Source of the DNA: JAIQFV01 sp041494885
Lineage (GTDB): Bacteria; Acidobacteriota; Terriglobia; JAIQFV01
Assembly: GCA_041494885.1 (NCBI GenBank)
Contig: JBGQBO010000015.1
Coordinates: 1 to 64,000 of the forward strand
Length of the DNA stretch: 64,000 nucleotides
Direction of reading: 5' to 3'
Shown here: piece after piece, positions 25,978-34,860 of the stretch
Numbering within the stretch: the stretch's first letter is position 1
Layout: each line of letters starts with the position of its first letter
Notes under the pieces: model-generated
Seen by the model: only the letters and a program-made list of their open reading frames with translations
Told to the model about the DNA's origin: nothing
Database searches by the model: none
Made by a program: the position numbers and the translations under genes

Positions 25978-26577
25978 CTAAGCCAACAGTTCCTCCAAGG
26001 CCTGCTCGACCCGGATCAGACCCCGCGCGGCGTCAGTGCGGGGATAGGCCACCGTGGGGTATCGATCGCCCTCGAAGATGAGGAGGGCAGGGACGTTCGC
26101 TCCGAAGTCCTCGACGAGCGCACCCTTAGCGCCGAATACCGGTCGCACGCTTGCGTCCGGACCGCTGACCGTTTTGTGGTAAATGGGGAAACGGTCTTTG
26201 ATCGGGGCCACGTCGATAGCCTTGGCATCGACCCCCTTGGCTTGGAGATCTTTGACGAGTTGGAGCGCCCGCGCGATGTCGCAGGGAAATGCCAAGCCGG
26301 GCTTTTGGGCGGTGCTGTAATAAAACTCCACCCGCTTTGCACCCTTCGCAGCGGCGGCAACCGCTGCCTTGGCAACAGTCGGGTCGGGCGGAACGTAAGC
26401 CTTCCCGCCGTCCTCGAAGACATCACACTCGGTCCAGCCCTGCAGCGTGATCGACAGTGTGAACGGCCACTCGCGCTTCAGACATTGTCCGAGATAGGCC
26501 TTCTGGAGGTTGGGATCCAGCGCCGGACGCAGATGTTTACAACGGACACAAAGAGATTGGGAATTATAGTGAGCCAT
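25978..26577 (-). CDS. Unrecognised protein: four-cysteine head, thioredoxin-like tail
   Basis: The 199-residue product has no family I can name. The first 52 residues hold four cysteines (C10 and C13 in a CxxC, then C32 and C51) that look like a zinc or iron site. Residues about 80-199 have a thioredoxin-like order of strands and helices (VEFYYSTAQKPGLAFPC, then a helix, KAIDVAPIKDRFPIYHKT, VPALLIFEGDRYPTVAYPR) but no CxxC active site there. AGGAG precedes the ATG. It is 15 bp from the zinc-ribbon gene and 40 bp from the CoA ligase gene, firmly inside the operon. Confidence 0.75.
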   Translation of the reverse strand: MAHYNSQSLCVRCKHLRPALDPNLQKAYLGQCLKREWPFTLSITLQGWTECDVFEDGGKAYVPPDPTVAKAAVAAAAKGAKRVEFYYSTAQKPGLAFPCDIARALQLVKDLQAKGVDAKAIDVAPIKDRFPIYHKTVSGPDASVRPVFGAKGALVEDFGANVPALLIFEGDRYPTVAYPRTDAARGLIRVEQALEELLA

Positions 26578-26592
26578 AGGTTCTCCTGTCCC

Positions 26593-26967
26593 TCATTTTC
26601 TTCCGGCGATGAACTTGGGCCGGCTGCCGATGAGATCTTCTTTCTTGAGCGGACGTCCGCTGACGGCATTGCCACGGATATTCCGCTGGATGGGAATGGG
26701 TTTGCATACCGCGTCTTTTCGGGCACGCGGTGCCGGGCGTGTTAACCCGGGGCCGGAAATCGGGCTGTAATCCGGTTTCTCAGCGAAGCCGGGTAAAAGG
26801 TCAACTTGCCCATCGGCCGCATCCGGTCCCTTGACGCAAGCTCCGGAGGAGGTTTCGATTCGCCAGATTTTAGCGCACCCGGCGCACTTGGTCGTGCCCT
26901 TGAAGTTCCAAAACGGGTAAGGATCGAGAAAATTCTTGGTCTTACAATTGGGGCATGTGAGCAGCAT
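26593..26967 (-). CDS. Zinc-ribbon protein of the CoA-transferase operon
   Basis: The 124-residue product begins MLLTCPNCKTKNF and continues TTKCAGCAKIWRI, a CxxC...CxxC zinc ribbon in the first 40 residues. The rest is basic, proline-rich and probably flexible, with two further cysteines. The ATG at 26967 has GGAG seven bases upstream. It is 13 bp after the second CoA-transferase gene. Small zinc-ribbon partners occur in some CoA-pathway operons (DUF35 proteins with thiolases, for example), but no thiolase is here and this is not DUF35. Its role is unknown. Confidence 0.75.
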   Translation of the reverse strand: MLLTCPNCKTKNFLDPYPFWNFKGTTKCAGCAKIWRIETSSGACVKGPDAADGQVDLLPGFAEKPDYSPISGPGLTRPAPRARKDAVCKPIPIQRNIRGNAVSGRPLKKEDLIGSRPKFIAGRK

Positions 26968-26980
26968 AGGTTTTCTCCGG

Positions 26981-28348
26981 TTAAATGCATTCCTGTTCTT
27001 CAAGCCGCCGCAAATCTTCCGGGCTGAGGCCGGCGAGCTTGCCCAGAATATATTCGTTGTCTGCGCCCACCGGCTTCAACGCCCACTTCAAACGCGGTGG
27101 AGTAGCGGACATCTTGAAAGACGGGCCCTGGTGCAACAATTCGCCGAACGTGGGGTCGTCCAGCCATCGGACCGCCCCGCGCTGCTGCCAATGAGGATGG
27201 TTGGCGACCTCTTTGGCGTTCCAGACCGGCTGGTTGTTGATATTGGCCTTGTCCATGATTTCAGCGACCTGCTCCTTGTTCTTGTCCGCGGCCCACTTCT
27301 CCAGCCAGGGGTAGATCTCCATCTGGCTCTGGGCCTTCACCCGATTTTCAGTCTTGGCATACTTCTCCGCCATCTTAACGTCACCGACCACCTTGCAGAG
27401 CCGGGCGTAGTCTTCGTCCGTGTATGCACTGATGAGAATGTAGCCCTCCTCCGACTCCTGGGGGTTCTCGGAACCAGGATAAGAAGATTTGCCGCACTTA
27501 ATGATCCCGTGCACACATAACTGAGTATCCCAGTTGCCCCAGCGCTCGCGAGTAATGCCGTGCCGGCCGTAAAGAGGCAGGGCGTATTCGAGCTGACGTG
27601 TAACCCCGTGGACCTGCGAGTACTCGGTGAAGGTCCCCTCGCCGGATACTTTGTCGCGCCAGTAAAGTGCCGCAAGGACTTGCACCGCACCCATCATCCC
27701 GCCCCAGTAGTCCGCCAGCCAGATGGTGTGCTTGGAGGGGGCGCCTCCAAGAAATTCCTGTTTGCCGGTCATGCCAAAGTTGCCGCCCTGCGACTGGCCA
27801 AGAATGTCGTAAGAGGCGCGCACCCGTCCCGGCCCCCAGCCACCGAAGCCGCCCAGCCAGCAATAAACCAGCCGTGGGTTAATCTCCTTCATTTGCCGGT
27901 AGCCAATGCCCCAACGCTCAAACGTGCCGGGGCGATAGTTCTCTACCATGACATCAGCCTTGGCGGCCAGTTTCTTGACGATGGCCTGGCCCTCCGGCCG
28001 GTGGAAATCCACCGAGATAAAATATTCGTTCGGATTGGCGCCGAGAAACCCCAGGCCGGTGCCTCTCTCGGGGACCCACCGTGAGAGCGGGTACAAGAAG
28101 GGCTCGTTGAAGGGCGTGGTATGGCGCATGGCTTCGCCCCGCCGCGGTGCTTCGATCTTAATGACTTCGGCGCCAAGCTCAGCCAGGTAGGAGGCGCAGG
28201 ACGGGCCGAGGATATATTGGGTGCAGGAGAGCACGCGGACTCCCTTGAGCGCCTCAGGTTTGCTGAACTCCTTCTTGGGGTCGAAGGCTTGATGACAGAA
28301 CTCTTCAAAAGACTGTTTCTGTGTTGCGGAACCGGTATCCTTAGCCAT
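26981..28348 (-). CDS. Class III CoA-transferase (CaiB/BaiF family), subunit B
   Basis: The 455-residue product moves CoA between carboxylic acids. It has the family start VRVLSCTQYILGPSCASYLAELGAEVIKIEAP (split at about 39-70), VDFHRPEGQAIVKKLAAKADV and MVENYRPGTFERWGIGY. The catalytic aspartate is Asp213 in IWLADYWGG, aligned with Asp169 of formyl-CoA transferase, followed by AALYWRDKVSGEG. It is longer than the usual ~400 residues because of extensions at both ends. Its ATG overlaps the stop of the partner gene (TGATG), implying equal synthesis and a heteromer. Confidence 0.92.
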   Translation of the reverse strand: MAKDTGSATQKQSFEEFCHQAFDPKKEFSKPEALKGVRVLSCTQYILGPSCASYLAELGAEVIKIEAPRRGEAMRHTTPFNEPFLYPLSRWVPERGTGLGFLGANPNEYFISVDFHRPEGQAIVKKLAAKADVMVENYRPGTFERWGIGYRQMKEINPRLVYCWLGGFGGWGPGRVRASYDILGQSQGGNFGMTGKQEFLGGAPSKHTIWLADYWGGMMGAVQVLAALYWRDKVSGEGTFTEYSQVHGVTRQLEYALPLYGRHGITRERWGNWDTQLCVHGIIKCGKSSYPGSENPQESEEGYILISAYTDEDYARLCKVVGDVKMAEKYAKTENRVKAQSQMEIYPWLEKWAADKNKEQVAEIMDKANINNQPVWNAKEVANHPHWQQRGAVRWLDDPTFGELLHQGPSFKMSATPPRLKWALKPVGADNEYILGKLAGLSPEDLRRLEEQECI

Positions 28349-29775
28349 CACAATTCCTCCTCTTCTTCTTCCTCATGTGTGACGCCCGTCTGGCTCAACC
28401 GCGCAAAGTCATCCCGGTTGAAGCCAAGCAGCCGGCGATAGACATCCTCATTGTCGTAGCCGACGGGGCGGCCCATCCACTTCAGCCGGCCCGGAGTCTT
28501 GTGCTGCAGGAAGGGCGTAGTTCCGTAAAGGATCTTGCCGTAATGGGGAGATTCGCACTCGGCAACGTGGCCCCGATACTTGAAGTGCGGATACTCGGCG
28601 ACCTCGTTCACATAGAGCACGCCGCCGGAGGCTACCTGCTGCTTGGAAAGCTTTCGTTCGGCTTCGCTGCGCGGGTTGTCCTTCAGCCACTCACCCAGCA
28701 TCGTGTAGGTCTTCACTTGCATGTCATGCGCCAGCCGTTCCGTGACGTCACGGAGGTGCAGATCGCCGAGGATGTCCTCCTCCACCGCGGGCTGCTCATC
28801 CCCGACAGTGCGCCAGATGCGGTACCACAACCGGTCGTGGCCGCCCCCCACCATCATGTACCCGTCTTTGCAAGGATTGACGGCGTAAATATTGATGGCC
28901 AAGTCCCAGTTCCCATAACGCGGGCGAATGCTGCCATCCATTGAGTACCAGGCCCAACTGTAGTCGAGGATGCGGATGATGGCCTCGGCAGACGTCGCTT
29001 CGATGAATTGGCCCTCACCGGAAACGTTATCGCGGTACAACACGGCGGCCAGGATTCCCATGGCCGCAGATGTCCCTCCCACGTGGTCGGCCATCCACAG
29101 AGCCGAACGGGTGGGCTGTCCACCAAACTCCTTGGGGTCGCCGGTCCCGTGCACGAAACCGCAGGCGGCCTGGGCCGTCGGTTCGAGCATCCCGGGCTTG
29201 TCTTTCAGCGGGCCCCACTGACCGCGCTGACCGACCCAGCAATAGATGAGCCGCGGATTGATCTCGCGCAACTGGCGATACCCAATTCCCCAGGCGTCCC
29301 ACTGCCCGGGCGGACCATTTTCGATGACCACGTCAGAATGAACGACCAACTTCTTCAGAATTTCACGTCCCTCCTCGGTCTCCATGTTCAGAGTGACCGA
29401 GAGTTTGTTGCGCATCTCGTGCAGGAACTGCCCGCCGACTTCCTCACCGCTTTCCTTGTCCTTGAACATGTACTCCTTCCGGCCGAAAGGGGTGAGCTTC
29501 CGGAGAGGATCTCCCCCTGGAGGTTCCACCTGGATGACCTCGGCACCCAATTCAGCCAACTGGGAGGAGCACCAGTGTCCGATCATCATGCTCGTTGTGC
29601 AATCGAGCACACGCAGAAGAGAGAGGGCTTCCGGCTTTTCAAAATTCTTCTCTTGTCGCGTGATGGATTCAAGATAAAGCGGGTAGTCTTTGGCTTGATC
29701 GCTGAGGCCGGCGTAGACTTCCTCGGGCTTTGCGATGGGAATCGCCGGCCAGGATGGAACCTTGGGCGTGTCCAT
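28348..29775 (-). CDS. Class III CoA-transferase (CaiB/BaiF family), subunit A
   Basis: The 475-residue product is the partner of the gene at 26981 and the first of the operon. It has an N-terminal extension of about 50 residues, then the family core: LLRVLDCTTSMMIGHWCSSQ, LAELGAEVIQVEPPGGDPL, VVIENGPPGQWDAWGIGY, and catalytic Asp230 in LWMADHVGG followed by AAVLYRDNVSGEGQF. It ends in a run of glutamates. The ATG at 29775 has a near-perfect AGGAGG. Both partners keep the aspartate, unlike pairs in which one subunit is inactive. Paired class III subunits are known, for example in benzylsuccinate CoA-transferase; the substrate here is unknown. Confidence 0.92.
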   Translation of the reverse strand: MDTPKVPSWPAIPIAKPEEVYAGLSDQAKDYPLYLESITRQEKNFEKPEALSLLRVLDCTTSMMIGHWCSSQLAELGAEVIQVEPPGGDPLRKLTPFGRKEYMFKDKESGEEVGGQFLHEMRNKLSVTLNMETEEGREILKKLVVHSDVVIENGPPGQWDAWGIGYRQLREINPRLIYCWVGQRGQWGPLKDKPGMLEPTAQAACGFVHGTGDPKEFGGQPTRSALWMADHVGGTSAAMGILAAVLYRDNVSGEGQFIEATSAEAIIRILDYSWAWYSMDGSIRPRYGNWDLAINIYAVNPCKDGYMMVGGGHDRLWYRIWRTVGDEQPAVEEDILGDLHLRDVTERLAHDMQVKTYTMLGEWLKDNPRSEAERKLSKQQVASGGVLYVNEVAEYPHFKYRGHVAECESPHYGKILYGTTPFLQHKTPGRLKWMGRPVGYDNEDVYRRLLGFNRDDFARLSQTGVTHEEEEEEEL

Positions 29776-30323
29776 TTCACTACCTCCTATGGACTTCAGA
29801 AATTTTTCATTATGCATGCCTTGTGGGTAGGTGCGACCTGCGGGAAAACTAGCAAGAGCTGGCGTGCTCGAACACATGGAACTGATTTTTTACTAATGGC
29901 CTTGTGAAATTAAAGGGGAATCAGCGAGTTGTCAAGAACAAATCTGAAAAACCTGACTTTGTGAAGGATGTTTCAATCGCGGGACGACCGTTAAAGATTT
30001 GAATAATCCTCCACTGTGGATTTTATTCCCCTGAGCTTGGTTTTTAGAGTAGTCGGCCCTTTCTGCGTGGCCCACGACCCGCCTCGGTTCCAGGGAAAAG
30101 AGCGCGTGAGTTGTTCCTTGTTGCTCATTCGGTCGAAAGACGGAATGCGATTGCTGTCATCAATGAAGAATTTGAAAAACAGGAAAAGGTCAGCCGGGAT
30201 CAGCCGTGTCGGCGTCTATGATACTGATGGAGATCAGGTCCGCCGCATCGTGCATCGCAGCGCCCGGGGGAAGGAAAGTCTGAGCTGGAAATAACTATGA
30301 CGTGCTCACTTGCGATCGACAGT
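29776..30323. other. Upstream region of the CoA-transferase operon
   Basis: No convincing gene; an open frame at 30016-30294 has no ribosome binding site or known family. A possible promoter for the leftward operon is listed at 29909-29935. The TonB receptor gene ends at 30324 on the same strand, with no clear terminator hairpin. Confidence 0.5.
29909..29935 (-). promoter_or_regulatory. Candidate sigma-70 promoter of the CoA-transferase operon
   Basis: On the minus strand TTGACA (29935-29930) is followed 15 bases later by TTTAAT (29914-29909), or 17 bases later by TAATTT. The perfect -35 box and its position about 135 bp before the start codon at 29775 make it plausible. The spacing or the -10 match is not ideal. 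Confidence 0.4.
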
Positions 30324-33300
30324 TTACCAGCTGAGTTTCAAAGCGAACTGCACTCGTCGGGTAATGCCGGCCGCATTCGCCAATCCAAAACTTGAACTCG
30401 AAACGGTGCGCCAATTATTGCCTTGTGCCGTCAGAAACGGAATGTTGAAGATGTTGTAAAACTCTGCGCGAAACTGGAGATTCCATGGCCCTGATCCCAG
30501 AGGCCCCAGTTCATTTAATTCGATGTCTTTAAAGAATGACCAATCAAAGTTCGTCAAGCTCCGCATCCGGATGTTGTTGCGGCCGCAAGTGCCGTTGCTT
30601 CCGAGCAAGGGCTGTGTGAAACCGGAAATGCCCGCCGGATCCCCCAACTGAAATTGAGCGCCCGCAAGGCTGCAATTCGCGCGGGTGTTGTCGAGTGCCG
30701 TACTGACATCGACGAGGTTCCCGTCCTGGTTCACATCCACAATCCCTCCCCGCGGTCCTGACAGGACTGTGGCCGGCAGGCCGGACTGCCACGTGTTTAC
30801 GGACTGGAAGCTCCACCCCCGCAAAACCTTCCCGACAAATCCCCGCGAGTTGTTAAAAAACGGGGTCCGCCAGATTCCTGTCACCACGAGGCGATGAGGG
30901 ATGTCGAAGTTCGACACCGCTCTTTCGCCGCGAAGATTAAACGCATCTTGCGCGAAGCTGTTGTCGTTCGCCTGGATCGTCGGCCTGAAGTCGGAGCCGT
31001 CATCAATGGATTTCGACCAGGAGTAGGATCCCTGGAACTGTAAACCGTGGGAAAAAGTCTTTTTCACTTCGGCTTGGAGGGAATGATAGATCGAGCTCCC
31101 GCCGTCGTCGTGAAAGTTCACCTGGTCAAATCGCGGGTCGAGCCTCTTGCCGGTTCCGGGCACCACCGGATTGAGCGGAATCAGTCGGGTCAGGTGGGTG
31201 CCTTTGGTTCCCACATAAGACAGATTGAATAGATAACTCTTCGGAAAGCGATATTCGATTCCCAGGCTGAAGTCCTGAACGTAAGGATTGCTCAGCCGTG
31301 GGTCTACGCTCGTGATGCTGCCGAAGTTCGTCAAGTTACCAAAACTGCCCACTTGATTATTTCCTTGGACCAAAATGGATGCCGAGCCATTCACGAGATT
31401 AACAAAGCTGTTCGTGCCAGAGATCTGGCACGGGAGATTCGGCACACAAGCCAAGCTGAAGTTGTAGTTCAGGGGAGGCACCGACCGCGATGCGGTCAAG
31501 GACTCAAAAGTGAAAGAGTCCCAGTAAACGCCATAACCGCCTCGCACCACGAAGTTGCCATTTCTCGGATTCCAGGCAAATCCCAGTCGGGGGGCCAGAT
31601 TGAAGGGGTTGCTCTCAACGGCGGAGTGTCCAACGTGGAAACTCCCCAGGGGGCCGGCGCCTGCTGTCCCGATGAGCCCGGAAGCTTTAGGATCGAGGAC
31701 GGAACTTAGGCCTTGCGCCTCACTCAGAGCGCCTTGAATCTCCCACCGAAAACCGAGGTTGAAAGTGAGTGTCGGGGTCGCCTTCCAGTCGTCCTGGAAG
31801 AAGAATCCGTAGAGCCCGGTGCGGAATCCTCGCTGCGTATTTCCAAACAGCTGCGTCCAACTTGTCGGTTGGCCCGCCAGGAAACCATTCAAAGTTGCAA
31901 AGGTAAAAACGCCCTGGGCATTTTGGGCGAAGAGTGAATTGTCCTGGATTTTACGAATGTCCACTCCCGTCTTCAACACGTGGGAGCCACGGACATGGCT
32001 CAGGACGTCACTCACCTGATAAACGTTGTATGTGCGGCCGGCAGGGTTGCTGGGCAGCGCGCCGAAATTGACCAAGCCCAGTATCTGGAATCTCGGTGAG
32101 GACAGGCTTTGCTGGGGAAGACTCAAAGCGCTGGCATAACCATACGCCAAGTGGAGTTCATTCACCGTCCGGGAACTCAGAACATAGCTGTCGGTAATAT
32201 TCACGTTGCGGAGCGCCGAATGGATATCCGTATCAAAGCCCGGGAGCGAGTTTTGCCCGGGGGCCCTCGCCACAAAGGAGCCTGTACTGTGAAAGTATCG
32301 AAGCGAGAGGGCATGATCCGCACTGAAATGATGGTCTCCCTTCAAAACGAACTGGAAGGCGTCGATCGGAGAAGGGATCTGTGTCGTCAGGGTTCCGACA
32401 TCCTTATTTCCCGTCGACCCCGTGGGCAAAGGGAGAAAGTGATTCATCAGGTCGACGACGACCGGGTCAGTGGCCCGGGATCGCGCGCTTTGCGTGGGCA
32501 GGGTGGCTATACTCGTAAAGGCGCCGCCGCGCACCACTCGTCCCTCATAAGCGCCGAAGAGAAAGCTCCGGTCCTTGATCACCGGTCCGCCCAGGGTGAA
32601 CCCGAATACATTCGATTTGATGGGGGACGCCTTCCCCGTCTGGTCGAAATAGTCTCGTGCATTAAAGAGATCGTTCTGAATGAAATCGTAGGCTGAGCCG
32701 TGCAAGTTGTTTGTGCCGCTCTTGGTGACCATCATGACTTGCGCATTCGACTTCACACCGTATTCCGCCGAAAAGTTACTGGTCAGGAGTTTGAATTCCT
32801 GCAGCATATCCGGGGTGATCGACTGCATACCCAGGGCAAAGCCCCCAAACTCCCAGTCGTTGGCATCGGTGCAATCCAGTTGCACCGAACCGGAGGCCTC
32901 GCGTCCGCCGTTCACCGAAAACAACCCCGCCTGAGGGCCCAGAACGAGCACGTAGGAACCTCCGCCTCCAAAGGTCGAACCCCCGCGCGGGTTGTTCGTA
33001 GGCGCCACTCCGGCTGCCAGGTGGACCAGAGAAATCATGTTTCGCCCGAGACTGGGCAGGTTGACCAATTCAACGTCCGTTCGGGTCGTGCTCCGTTGTG
33101 AGTCGGATACATCGAGCTGACCGGGTGCTGTTCCGACCACTTCCACGACCGTGGACTGCGGGCCGACCGGAAGGTTGAGATTCAACGTGACCGTTTGATT
33201 GGTCACCACCTGGAGACTCACCGTCCTCCGGGCGAACTCTGGGGCTTCCGCCGAGATTTCATACTCCCCCGGCGGCACCGCGAAGAAGACATAGAAACCA

Positions 33301-33509
33301 TCATGAGCAGTGACATAGGTGCGCCTGGCATTAGTACCGACACTTCGTAACGTGACTGTCGCCCCGGCAATACCTTCGTCGCTGGCATCCATGATGGTTC
33401 CTTCCACACGGCCAACGGTGTATTGGGCGTGTAAAGGGACTGGCTTTGCCAGGCAGAAACACACGGCGACAAAGCCCACCGCGAAGCCTAATTTCCAGCA
33501 AGATCCCAC
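30324..33509 (-). CDS. Oar-like TonB-dependent receptor
   Basis: The 1061-residue product is an outer-membrane receptor. It opens with a signal peptide (to about LHAQ, residue 29). Next comes a carboxypeptidase-regulatory-like Ig domain (about 30-115, GRVEGTIMDASDEGIAGATVTL). Then follow a plug (about 140-290; SVNGGREASGSVQLD and FKLLTSNFSAEYG) and a long beta-barrel ending in the aromatic-rich RVQFALKLSW. This CarboxypepD_reg-plug-barrel layout is the hallmark expanded family of Acidobacteriota and Bacteroidota for taking up large substrates, often glycans or peptides. No partner glycoside hydrolase or SusD-like gene is adjacent. Substrate unknown. Confidence 0.92.
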   Translation of the reverse strand: MGSCWKLGFAVGFVAVCFCLAKPVPLHAQYTVGRVEGTIMDASDEGIAGATVTLRSVGTNARRTYVTAHDGFYVFFAVPPGEYEISAEAPEFARRTVSLQVVTNQTVTLNLNLPVGPQSTVVEVVGTAPGQLDVSDSQRSTTRTDVELVNLPSLGRNMISLVHLAAGVAPTNNPRGGSTFGGGGSYVLVLGPQAGLFSVNGGREASGSVQLDCTDANDWEFGGFALGMQSITPDMLQEFKLLTSNFSAEYGVKSNAQVMMVTKSGTNNLHGSAYDFIQNDLFNARDYFDQTGKASPIKSNVFGFTLGGPVIKDRSFLFGAYEGRVVRGGAFTSIATLPTQSARSRATDPVVVDLMNHFLPLPTGSTGNKDVGTLTTQIPSPIDAFQFVLKGDHHFSADHALSLRYFHSTGSFVARAPGQNSLPGFDTDIHSALRNVNITDSYVLSSRTVNELHLAYGYASALSLPQQSLSSPRFQILGLVNFGALPSNPAGRTYNVYQVSDVLSHVRGSHVLKTGVDIRKIQDNSLFAQNAQGVFTFATLNGFLAGQPTSWTQLFGNTQRGFRTGLYGFFFQDDWKATPTLTFNLGFRWEIQGALSEAQGLSSVLDPKASGLIGTAGAGPLGSFHVGHSAVESNPFNLAPRLGFAWNPRNGNFVVRGGYGVYWDSFTFESLTASRSVPPLNYNFSLACVPNLPCQISGTNSFVNLVNGSASILVQGNNQVGSFGNLTNFGSITSVDPRLSNPYVQDFSLGIEYRFPKSYLFNLSYVGTKGTHLTRLIPLNPVVPGTGKRLDPRFDQVNFHDDGGSSIYHSLQAEVKKTFSHGLQFQGSYSWSKSIDDGSDFRPTIQANDNSFAQDAFNLRGERAVSNFDIPHRLVVTGIWRTPFFNNSRGFVGKVLRGWSFQSVNTWQSGLPATVLSGPRGGIVDVNQDGNLVDVSTALDNTRANCSLAGAQFQLGDPAGISGFTQPLLGSNGTCGRNNIRMRSLTNFDWSFFKDIELNELGPLGSGPWNLQFRAEFYNIFNIPFLTAQGNNWRTVSSSSFGLANAAGITRRVQFALKLSW

Positions 33510-34109
33510 GACTCCCTCCTTAAACTTTTCGAAACTTGCTCCCGTCCACCTTCTCGCAGTCTTTGGCGATGCCCGGGGAATTGGAAGTCCGTGTACCGAG
33601 GGTCAGAAACCGGGGAGGGCACCGCGCGGCAGAACCGAGAAGCCCTGATCTTTTTCGTTTTTCGTTCAGGGCAAGGCTTGCCATACCGCAGGCGACGAGG
33701 ACCGATCCGTGGAGCGAAAAAAACCCTTCATCCAAAGGCTAAATCGTCGCCGGGTTCGCCCAACAAACAGGCAGGCCAGCCGATCTGGGTCACCTTCGCC
33801 AGGAGCGAAGCGATGATACACCAGGTCCCTGAAATGGAGATTAGATTTTTTTGATTGTGAAACGTTCGTGAAGCACACACGAGTTCCCGTCCCGTTCAAG
33901 ACGAACGGCTCCCTTGAAAGGTCAAGGCATCACGGGGGAAGCCTGGATGCTTCACTGATCGGTATTAGATCGGTGTGAGTCTTGTCCGGTTCCGGGTCGG
34001 GGTCGCGACACTCATTCACCACGTCAAGATCAATCATCGACTTCGGTGAAGTGGTTCCTGAGCGAGGACTGAGAAGCTATCCTTTGAACACCGGTTCAGG
34101 TCCGACGGA
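33510..34109. other. Intergenic region upstream of the TonB receptor
   Basis: About 600 bp without a supportable gene. It should contain the promoter and leader of the leftward TonB receptor gene. No strong -35/-10 pair, hairpin or repeat was seen; the last bases before 33509 include a purine-rich AAGGAGGGAG on the minus strand, the likely ribosome binding site. Confidence 0.5.
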
Positions 34110-34400
34110 TTAGACCGAGACCAGCAACGAATCGCTGACGTGGGTCACCAAGCTGTGGAACTTTTCCTTGGCTTTCTTGAAGCCCGGGTCGCTGAGGATC
34201 TTTTCCAGGGTCGCCAGGGAGTCGAGATCCACCTGGACCACCCGCTGGGGCGAAGATCCGCCGAGCATGCTCTTGTACTTGCGCACGGCCTTCACCCCTT
34301 TATATTTCGTCCAGATGTTCTTCCCCTGCCCTTTGATGTATTTTTCGTATTCGCCGACCTTACCGGGGCAGATGTCGAACCGGTATTCAAAAGTAATCAT
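34110..34400 (-). CDS. Small NIPSNAP/dimeric alpha-beta barrel-like protein
   Basis: The 96-residue product begins MITFEYRFDICPGKVGEYEKYIKG and has VRKYKSMLGGSSPQRVVQVDLDS with helices on either side. This order of strand-helix-strand fits a small ferredoxin-like dimeric alpha/beta barrel of the NIPSNAP or antibiotic-biosynthesis-monooxygenase kind. GGAGGG precedes the ATG. No cofactor residues are evident, and the gene stands alone. The fold call is by pattern only. Confidence 0.65.
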   Translation of the reverse strand: MITFEYRFDICPGKVGEYEKYIKGQGKNIWTKYKGVKAVRKYKSMLGGSSPQRVVQVDLDSLATLEKILSDPGFKKAKEKFHSLVTHVSDSLLVSV

Positions 34401-34860
34401 GATTGCCCTCCATCGAATGAAGTCCTACTTGCATGCTAGCGTATCAAATGCACTCAAAAGCGTCAATCGACGCTTCACACAATATTTCCGGACCCTCGAC
34501 TCTTCTCAATGCGGCCTTAAGATGCCCCGCCCGCTGCATCAGAATCAGCTCGAAGGATTCCAATTTGAACAGGCACACTCTATCCCTCATTGGCCCCGTC
34601 TTTATGCCTCGGCCGGAGCACTCGCCCCCACGTCCTGGGGGGAATCCTATAAAACAGGAACAGTCAAGGAGAGGCACCTCATTTGGAATGGAGGGAGATC
34701 GTATTCCGCATTCATCCGGAAATTTCCGGGGTGGTGTGATTCAGGACTTCCCGGGACAAGCTTTACATCCCGGGAAGGATGATCTTCCACGGGCCGGGAT
34801 TCGGATTGGCCTTTTGGGGCTTGGTGGCCGGGGGAACCCTTCGAACCAGGGCATCGAGGT
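34401..34860. other. Intergenic gap
   Basis: No supportable gene; short plus- and minus-strand frames here look non-coding. No repeat or clear terminator was found at the 3' end of the fusion gene that ends at 34861. Confidence 0.5.

Noticed and set aside
30016..30294. 92-residue plus-strand open frame between the TonB receptor and the CoA operon
   Set aside because: No ribosome binding site, no family, and the composition looks non-coding. Kept as possible only if transcript data support it.
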